From: Methylobacterium trifolii
GTDB lineage: Bacteria > Pseudomonadota > Alphaproteobacteria > Rhizobiales > Beijerinckiaceae
Direction of reading: 5' to 3'
Length of the DNA stretch: 48,027 nucleotides
Assembly (NCBI RefSeq): GCF_022179685.1
Contig: NZ_BPRB01000050.1
Coordinates: forward strand, 1-48,027
Part shown: positions 42,575-48,027 of the stretch, in pieces
How the letters are laid out: each line of letters starts with the position of its first letter
Position numbering within the stretch: the stretch's first letter is position 1
Position numbers and translations under genes: made by a program
The notes under the pieces: generated by a model
The model's database searches: none
The model's input: the letters and a program-made list of their open reading frames with translations, nothing else
What the model was told of the DNA's origin: nothing

Positions 42575-43822
42575 ATGGTTCCCGGCCGCCTCTACGCGGC
42601 GGGCGCGGCGCTGCTCGCGTCGATGCCGCTCGTGATGGCGCTGGCCAACCGGTCGAGCCCCGCGGTCGTCGGCCTCGCCGCGCTCCTGTTCCTCGCCGGT
42701 CGCGCGAGCGAGGATCGTGCCGCGGCGGGCCGCGCGCTCGCCGGCCCTCTGCGCACGCCCCTGGGCGTCGCTGCCCTGGCCTTCCTCGGCTGGTGCCTCG
42801 CCTCGCTGGCCTGGAGTCCGTTCCCGGCGGCGTCCTTTCGCAGCGCGGGCGAGTTCCTGCCGGTCCTCGTGGCCGCCTACGTCCTGGCGCGCCTCGCACC
42901 GGGACGGATTCCGGCGTTCGCCGCGCCCCTCGCGGCGGCGGCCATCGTCGCGGCCGGCCTCTTCGTCGCCGGAAGCCTCGCCGCGGGGCTGCCGATCCAG
43001 AAGGTCCTGGGCCAGCGGATCGCGGATTTCGTGTTCAACCGGCCTGCCCTGACGCTGTCGCTCGTGGCCGGCCCCCTCGCCCTGGTCCTGTGGCGGCAGG
43101 GGCGACGCCTGCCGGCCTTCGCGGCCCTGGCGTTCTCGGCGCTGGGCATCCTGCGCTCCGTCAGCGGGGCCGCCGCCCTGGGGCTGATCGCCGGCACCGC
43201 CGTGTTCGCCCTCGCCCGCCTTCTCCCGAGGCGAGCGGCGATCGGGCTCTGCGGCCTGATGCTCGGCCTCGCCCTGGCGCTGGCGCCGGTGGAGGGCGAC
43301 CTGCTCGAACGCGTCATGCCCGAGGCGGCCCATGCCCGGCTGACGCAATCGTCCTCCCGCGCCCGCGTCGCCATCGCGCGCAGCTTCGGCGCGGCGGTGG
43401 CCGCCGACCCGTGGCGCGGGGCGGGCTTCGGCGTCGCGCCGCGCTTCGCCGAGACCCCGGTCGCGGCCCGCCTCGAGCCGGACATGCGCGGGCTGCTGGC
43501 GGTCGGCCATCCCCACAACAGCTTCCTTCAGGTCTGGGCCGAACTCGGGATCGTCGGCGCGGGCCTCGCCGCCCTGGTCTCGATGCTGACCCTGCGGACG
43601 CTGTCCGGCGCGGCGCCTGCCGAGCGCGCCACGGCGCTGGCCCTGATCGCCGCAGGGACCGCCATCGCCTTCGTGGAGCACAATGCCTGGGCGGCCTGGT
43701 GGACGGCCGGGCTGGGGGCTGCGATCACGTGGTTGCGTGAGGCGTTCCGGCTGCGCCAAGCCTCCTTGCTGCGCGAAGCGGCCCCGCGCCCGCCCTCTTC
43801 CCTCGACAGGACAGCCCCATGA
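42575..43822 (+). CDS. O-antigen ligase/polymerase-like membrane protein
   Basis: A hydrophobic protein of about 415 residues with roughly ten membrane helices. The Wzy_C signature loop contains RARVAIARSFGAAVAADPWRG followed by GHPHNSFLQVWAELGIVG, as in WaaL/O-antigen polymerases. Such proteins join undecaprenyl-linked polysaccharide to an acceptor or polymerise it. No other polysaccharide gene is adjacent. The start may be ATG at 42575 or the GTG directly before it. The stop codon overlaps the ATG of gor (ATGA). Confidence 0.85.
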   Translation: MVPGRLYAAGAALLASMPLVMALANRSSPAVVGLAALLFLAGRASEDRAAAGRALAGPLRTPLGVAALAFLGWCLASLAWSPFPAASFRSAGEFLPVLVAAYVLARLAPGRIPAFAAPLAAAAIVAAGLFVAGSLAAGLPIQKVLGQRIADFVFNRPALTLSLVAGPLALVLWRQGRRLPAFAALAFSALGILRSVSGAAALGLIAGTAVFALARLLPRRAAIGLCGLMLGLALALAPVEGDLLERVMPEAAHARLTQSSSRARVAIARSFGAAVAADPWRGAGFGVAPRFAETPVAARLEPDMRGLLAVGHPHNSFLQVWAELGIVGAGLAALVSMLTLRTLSGAAPAERATALALIAAGTAIAFVEHNAWAAWWTAGLGAAITWLREAFRLRQASLLREAAPRPPSSLDRTAP

Positions 43823-45204
43823 GCGAGACCTACGACGTCGATCTCTTCGTCATCGGCGGCGGCTCGGGCGGGGTGCGCGCGGCGCGGATCGCGGCCGGCT
43901 ACGGGGCGAAGGTCAAGCTCGCCGAGGAGTACCGGGTCGGCGGCACCTGCGTGATCCGCGGCTGCGTGCCCAAGAAGCTGATGGTCTATGCCGGCCGCTT
44001 CGCCGACGAGTTCGAGGACGCCGCCGGCTTCGGCTGGACGGTCGAGCCGCCGCGCTTCGACTGGGGCGTGCTCAAGCGCCGGCGCGACGCCGAGGTGACG
44101 CGGCTGGAGGGCATCTACGACACCAACCTGATGCGCGCGGGCGTCGAGATCGTGCCGCAGCGCGCCGTGATCGAGGACGCGCACACGGTGCGGCTCACCG
44201 GCACGGGCGAGCGCGTCCGGGCGAAGGTCATCCTGGTCGCGGTCGGCGCACACCCCGTCAAGGAGCCGGCGGTCCCGGGCATGGAACTCGCCATCACCTC
44301 GAACGAGGTGTTCGAACTGGAGAGCCTGCCGGAGCGCATCCTCGTCGTCGGCGGCGGCTACATCGCGGTGGAGTTCGCGGGCGTGTTCGCGAGCCTGGGC
44401 AGCCGCACCACCCTGCTGCACCGGGGCGACCGCCTGCTGCGGGGCTTCGACGACGAGATCCGGGACGCGCTGGGCGAGGCCTACGGCAAGCGCATGGACC
44501 TGCGCCTCTGCCGCACGCTCCAGAGCCTGGAGCGGGCGGAGGGCGGCATCCGCGCCCGCCTCGACGACGGGACGGAGATCGTCGTCGACCAGGTCCTGGT
44601 GGCCACGGGGCGCAGGCCCAACGTCGCCGGGCTCGGCCTCGACCGGGTCGGCATCGCACTGGACGCGGCCGGCGCCGTCCCGGTCGACGCCTGGTCGCGC
44701 ACCGCCGTGCCCTCGATCTACGCGGTCGGCGACGTGACCGACCGGGCCAACCTCACGCCGATCGCGATCCGCGAGGGCCACGCTTTCGCCGACACCGTGT
44801 TCGGCGGCCGTGAGACCTGCGTCGACCACACCCTGATCCCCACGGCCGTGTTCTCCACGCCCGAGATCGGGGTGGTGGGCCACAACGAGGACGTGGCCCG
44901 GGCGGTCTACGGGGAGATCGAGGTCTACAAGGCGCGCTTCCGGCCGATGAAGGCCACCCTCTCGGGCCGCGACGAGCGGGTGCTGATGAAGGTGATCGTG
45001 GACTGCGCCAGCGACCGGGTGGTGGGCGTCCACGTCCTCGGCCACGACGCGGGCGAGATCATCCAGGCGGTGGGCATCGCCGTGACCATGGGCGCCACCA
45101 AGGCCGATTTCGACCGCACCATCGCCGTGCACCCGACGGCGTCCGAGGAACTCGTCACCCTGCGCGTCCCGGCGGTGACGAAGCGTCCGGTCGGCGTCGG
45201 GTAG
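43819..45204 (+). CDS. gor: Glutathione-disulfide reductase
   Basis: The 461-residue flavoenzyme reduces GSSG with NADPH. FAD-binding VIGGGSGGVRAAR is followed by the redox-active pair in GGTCVIRGCVPKKL. NAD(P)-binding is VVGGGYIAVEFAG and the second FAD motif is IYAVGDVTDR. The catalytic C-terminal His-Glu lies in VHPTASEEL. Length is standard. It begins inside the stop of the O-antigen-ligase-like gene and is likely translationally coupled to it. Confidence 0.95.
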   Translation: MSETYDVDLFVIGGGSGGVRAARIAAGYGAKVKLAEEYRVGGTCVIRGCVPKKLMVYAGRFADEFEDAAGFGWTVEPPRFDWGVLKRRRDAEVTRLEGIYDTNLMRAGVEIVPQRAVIEDAHTVRLTGTGERVRAKVILVAVGAHPVKEPAVPGMELAITSNEVFELESLPERILVVGGGYIAVEFAGVFASLGSRTTLLHRGDRLLRGFDDEIRDALGEAYGKRMDLRLCRTLQSLERAEGGIRARLDDGTEIVVDQVLVATGRRPNVAGLGLDRVGIALDAAGAVPVDAWSRTAVPSIYAVGDVTDRANLTPIAIREGHAFADTVFGGRETCVDHTLIPTAVFSTPEIGVVGHNEDVARAVYGEIEVYKARFRPMKATLSGRDERVLMKVIVDCASDRVVGVHVLGHDAGEIIQAVGIAVTMGATKADFDRTIAVHPTASEELVTLRVPAVTKRPVGVG

Positions 45205-45269
45205 GCCGGCACCGTGCTAAGCCACGGCAGGCACTCGACTCGGCGCGGTCCCGAGCCATATCTTCACCG

Positions 45270-45596
45270 ATGGCAAAGCAAGGCAAAGGCAGGGACGGGG
45301 CCGGCAAGCGTGACGACGCGCATGGCCGGCGGCAGGCCGTGATCGACGGCATGCTGGCCGACGCCCTGCGCCCGGCCTTTACCTACCGCCTACCGAGCCA
45401 CGACGCGCTTGCCGCGGACATCCGCCGGGCGATCGACGCCCTGCTGGCCAAGGCCGAGGCCCAGCGCAGCCGCTGCCTCACCTATGACGACCTTGAGGAG
45501 GCCCTGCCCCCCCGTGATGTCTCGGCCGAAGACCTGGAGGCGATCTTCTGGATACTGGCCGAGCACGGGATCGAGGTTGAGGAAGGCGAGACCTGA
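45270..45596 (+). CDS. Stand-alone sigma-70 region 1.1-like protein
   Basis: A 108-residue protein. Its last 45 residues (CLTYDDLEEALPPRDVSAEDL, then EAIFWILAEHGIEVEE) match region 1.1 of primary sigma factors, where the pattern is [GY]-[LV]-T-x-[DE]-[DE]-[LI]-N/E-x-x-L-P, then a short helix ending in hGI.V.E. No sigma region 1.2-4 follows. The N-terminal half is basic (KQGKGRDGAGKRDD), then helical. In RpoD this acidic domain masks DNA binding and occupies the RNA polymerase channel. A free copy could act on RNA polymerase or on sigma in trans. It lies 65 bp after gor. No strong ribosome binding site is visible. Confidence 0.75.
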   Translation: MAKQGKGRDGAGKRDDAHGRRQAVIDGMLADALRPAFTYRLPSHDALAADIRRAIDALLAKAEAQRSRCLTYDDLEEALPPRDVSAEDLEAIFWILAEHGIEVEEGET

Positions 45597-45677
45597 TCGG
45601 CGGCGCGATGGCGGTTCCGGCCGTCGTGTCGCGCCTGTGGATGAGCCAGGGCATTCGATCGCTCCGCTTCCCTTCCT

Positions 45678-47188
45678 CTATAGCCTTTCGATTGCAGGAC
45701 CGAAATCGGCTTCGATTGCACGCTCGGGGGCTCTGATCTGCCAGGCGCTAAGCAGGAGCACGAGACCCAAGCAGAGCATGGTCTCATCGAAGATCAGGAA
45801 TGCCGTGTCGGTGCACCGCACGGTTGCCGCATCGACGATTGGAATCACCCAAGTAAAGCAGCCCGGCGGCGGCCAGCGCCGAGCGCCGGGCGGTTCCGCA
45901 GGTGAGGATCGCCGGCATTGCCGCGGTCGCCAACCAAGCATCGAAGAAGGCGCGGACCTCGCAGCATGCGCGATCGGAGAGTTCGAGCGACAGGAGGCGG
46001 TTGGCCAGGAAGTAGGCGGCGATGCCGGCCAGCAATCCAACGAGGGTCCCGAGGTTGAGGCCGCGTACGAGGCGAAGGCCGAGCGCGAGCGGAACTCCCG
46101 GCGCGGGCATGCGCGCCTGCACCCAAAGCACGAGCCCAGTCGCGATCACTGCCGCGCCGTCCAAACCGCACAGGACGTAGAGGACGCGTAGGGCCGGACC
46201 GGCGAAGTCCGCCTCATGGAGTCCACTCAAGGTGAAATAGGTCTACGCGGCCAACCGAGGCGTGCCCGTCTCGGCCAGGACTGCGCCCGTGACGCCGTCG
46301 ACAGCGATCTGGGGGTGGTGGTAGGCTATGCCGCGGAGCTGTTCCGTCAGGACGGTGGCGTTGGCGTCGCATGGTTTGTCGATCACGAGGTGCTCCGGCT
46401 CGGCGCCCGCCCGCAGGGTCGCCGCCGCGTGCATCGGGCCGAGCCGGGCGACGGCGGCCGCGCGCCCGGCGGCCGGGCGGGGTGACATCGCCGTGACACC
46501 GGCTTCCGTATAAATCGCGCCGTGTCGCCGCGGTAGCCGGCGACGACGCCCCAGAGCATCAGGGTCAAGGACAGCAGGACGAGGCCGCTATAGGCGATGA
46601 GGAGATGATACGGCAGCGCCAGAACGCCCACGACGTTGTGCGCGTCGAGCCAGGCGCGCCGGCTCCCTTGCGCGGCCGGAACGTGAAGAAGTCCTTGAAG
46701 ATCCGGCGATGGGTGACGACACCGCTTACCATGGCCACTAGCATGATTGTCGCCGCGATGCCGACGATCTATCGCCCCCAGAGCGGAGGCATGTGCAACT
46801 CGTAGTGGAGTTGGTGGAGGAACTTGCCCCCGAGTGTGCCGCGCACCTGTACCGGGATGCCGGTCGCCGGATTGAGGAGTAGGTTCTCTCGGGGGCCGAC
46901 CTTGCCGCGCCATTGCAGGCCGAGGGAACCGTCTGAGGTCGTCGGCAGACGCACGTGCCATTGCCGTGCCTCCGGCGCGCGCGCTTTCAGGGCTGCGATG
47001 GCCTGGTCGGCGCCCTGCCCCGGATCGACGGCGGCGGCGCCCTGCAACTCCGGACGCATCCAGCGGGAAATGTCCGCCCGGTAGTAGCTCGCGGTGCCGG
47101 CAACGAAGACCGAGAGGAGCAGCCAGCCCACTACCAGACCCGCCCATGTGTGCAACCACGCAATTGATTGCCGAAAGCTGCCTTTCAC
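45678..47188 (-). pseudogene. Broken PepSY-associated membrane protein (siderophore reductase type)
   Basis: Pieces in different frames together make one PepSY-TM protein. The N terminus (GSFRQSIAWLHTWAGLVVGWL) is intact from a GTG with GGAGA upstream. A TAG then interrupts after PPLWGR (46769-46771), and IVGIAATIMLVAMVSGVVTHRR continues beyond it. A frameshift near 46675 leads to WLDAHNVVGVLALPYHLL. A second near 46500 leads to the HLVIDKPCDANATVL segment. A TAG at 46243-46245 precedes LHEADFAGPALRVLYVLCGL. A third shift near 45850 leads to the last helix. Family members work with siderophore receptors in iron release. This copy is dead. Confidence 0.85.
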
Positions 47189-47339
47189 GACGCTGTTCTC
47201 CGAGTAAGTGCCAATCCATCCAGCTTGGTCGCAGCTGGAATAGTCCGGAATCGCGCGTAACAGACTTTTGCAGGACACATTATAAGGATAATAGTTCGAT
47301 TTTTTGCTCTAATTATTACGGATTATATTTCGCGTAGGC
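47189..47339. promoter_or_regulatory. AT-rich divergent promoter region of the dead iron locus
   Basis: Composition drops sharply to AT-rich around 47277-47335, with runs such as a T6. It separates two divergent iron-uptake pseudogenes, where promoters and an iron-regulator site would be expected. I could not identify a Fur, Irr or RirA motif with confidence. Confidence 0.45.
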
Positions 47340-48027
47340 GTGGCTGTATTCCCGTATTGCCGAATGCATGCCAGCGCGCGAACACAATTCCCCCATCGAA
47401 GGCGGGGCGGCGTTCGAAGCCCGCTCCGCCGATTGCGATCGCTCGGCGTAGGCATTTCGGTCGAACCGGGGAGAGTAAGCAGGCGCAGTTCCATCGACGG
47501 TGCCCCGTTCCGCGACGGCGCGAGCCGTGGCTTCATCGGCGGTACGGCCCCGTCGAGCGTCGCGCTCTCGGCTCTTGCCGCCTTCGGATTCGCACCGAAC
47601 GTCGGCAGTGCAGCCGCGCATACCCGCGGGGCCGACGCGGCCACAGTTAACCCCCGACGAGTTGAAGGTCGTCGGGCAGGGCGGACCGGCCGTTGCGCGC
47701 GCCACCGGACCCGTGCGCGGCTACTACGCCACACGGAGCGCGTCGGGCTCGAAGACCGACACGCCGATTCTGGAAACCCCGCAACCGATCTCCGTGGTAC
47801 TGGCCCGGCAGATCCGAGACAAGGGTGAGCAGAACTTCACCGACACGCTCGCCTATATGCCGGGCGTCAACAGCAATCCGTGACTTGGTCGGACCTCCGA
47901 CAACTTCTTCATCTGCGGCTTCAACGTCGCGACCTGCAATGGCGGCCTCCTGCGCGACGGGATGAATCTGGTCTCGGGCGTCTACGAAGGAAGGCAGGAG
48001 CCCTACGAGCTCTAGAGCGTGTTATGA
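47340..48027 (+). pseudogene. TonB-dependent siderophore receptor, 5' part, degraded; cut by window end
   Basis: The signal-peptide region (SSVALSALAAFGFAPNVGSAAA) is in one frame and the plug domain in another, so a frameshift lies near 47630. The plug has the family pattern GPVRGYYATRSASGSKTDTP, ETPQPISVVLARQIRDKGEQN, then DTLAYMPGVNSNP. A TGA (47881-47883) then interrupts. The same frame continues LGRTSDNFFICGF, where the family has FFIRGF, and on to DGMNLVSGVYEGRQEPYEL. It meets TAG at 48015-48017 and TGA at 48025-48027. The exact 5' limit is uncertain. It is divergent from the dead PepSY gene. Confidence 0.85.

Noticed and set aside
45482..45787. Separate small genes within the PepSY region
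   Set aside because: The short frames at 45.5-47.3 kb on the minus strand are either pieces of one frameshifted PepSY gene or shadows; they do not stand alone.

Overview
The window is very GC-rich and almost fully coding. It has strong third-position G/C bias and occasional GTG/TTG starts. It reads as chromosomal DNA of an alphaproteobacterium of the Hyphomicrobiales, most likely Methylobacterium/Methylorubrum or a close relative. The supporting features are an RNase E with a very long acidic insert, an HWE-type histidine kinase, a class II DAHP synthase next to gph, the rpiA/DUF2059/gor block, and MmcB. This placement rests on protein character and gene order, not on a database search.

Layout. 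1-4.4 kb: a probable Hpt-domain remnant, purH, structured palindromic intergenic DNA, and a heparinase II/III-like gene, with the genes on the minus strand. 4.6-9.3 kb: small orphan genes, a glycosyltransferase-like gene, a ZnuA-type binding protein with an operator-like palindrome, a Spy/CpxP-like protein, a PAS-only protein and a hypothetical gene. 9.7-16.7 kb: an MsbA-type ABC exporter, galM, an OmpR/HAMP-kinase two-component pair, a patatin-like lipase and a small secreted protein. 16.7-24.2 kb: a nested palindromic repeat; mmcB, a BtuF-like protein and DedA on the minus strand; pdxY, phzF, a Nudix gene and 3-hydroxybutyrate dehydrogenase on the plus strand; then a CsbD-like protein and a soluble chemoreceptor. 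24.4-31 kb: RNase E with a 630-bp leader, an HWE kinase, a SelW/Rdx protein, a 42-nt perfect palindrome and tRNA-Val(CAC). 31-36.1 kb: a lone RND adaptor, a cupredoxin, a GGDEF-EAL protein and a 28-residue membrane peptide.

36-45.6 kb looks like the core-metabolic block found in related bacteria (DAHP synthase, gph, rpiA, DUF2059, gor). It appears to be interrupted by a less GC-biased stretch carrying a CitA-type citrate:proton symporter and low-complexity DNA. An O-antigen-ligase-like gene sits between DUF2059 and gor. The block ends with a protein that is essentially a free-standing sigma-70 region 1.1 domain.

The last 2.4 kb is decaying. A PepSY-type membrane reductase gene (minus strand) and a divergent TonB-dependent siderophore receptor (plus strand, cut by the window end) both carry several stops and frameshifts. 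I read this as a dead iron-uptake locus.

No complete insertion sequence, rRNA, CRISPR array or phage module was seen. The best candidates for new biology are the stand-alone sigma region 1.1 protein, the cloverleaf-like intergenic elements, and the signal-peptide-less BtuF-like protein coupled to DedA.
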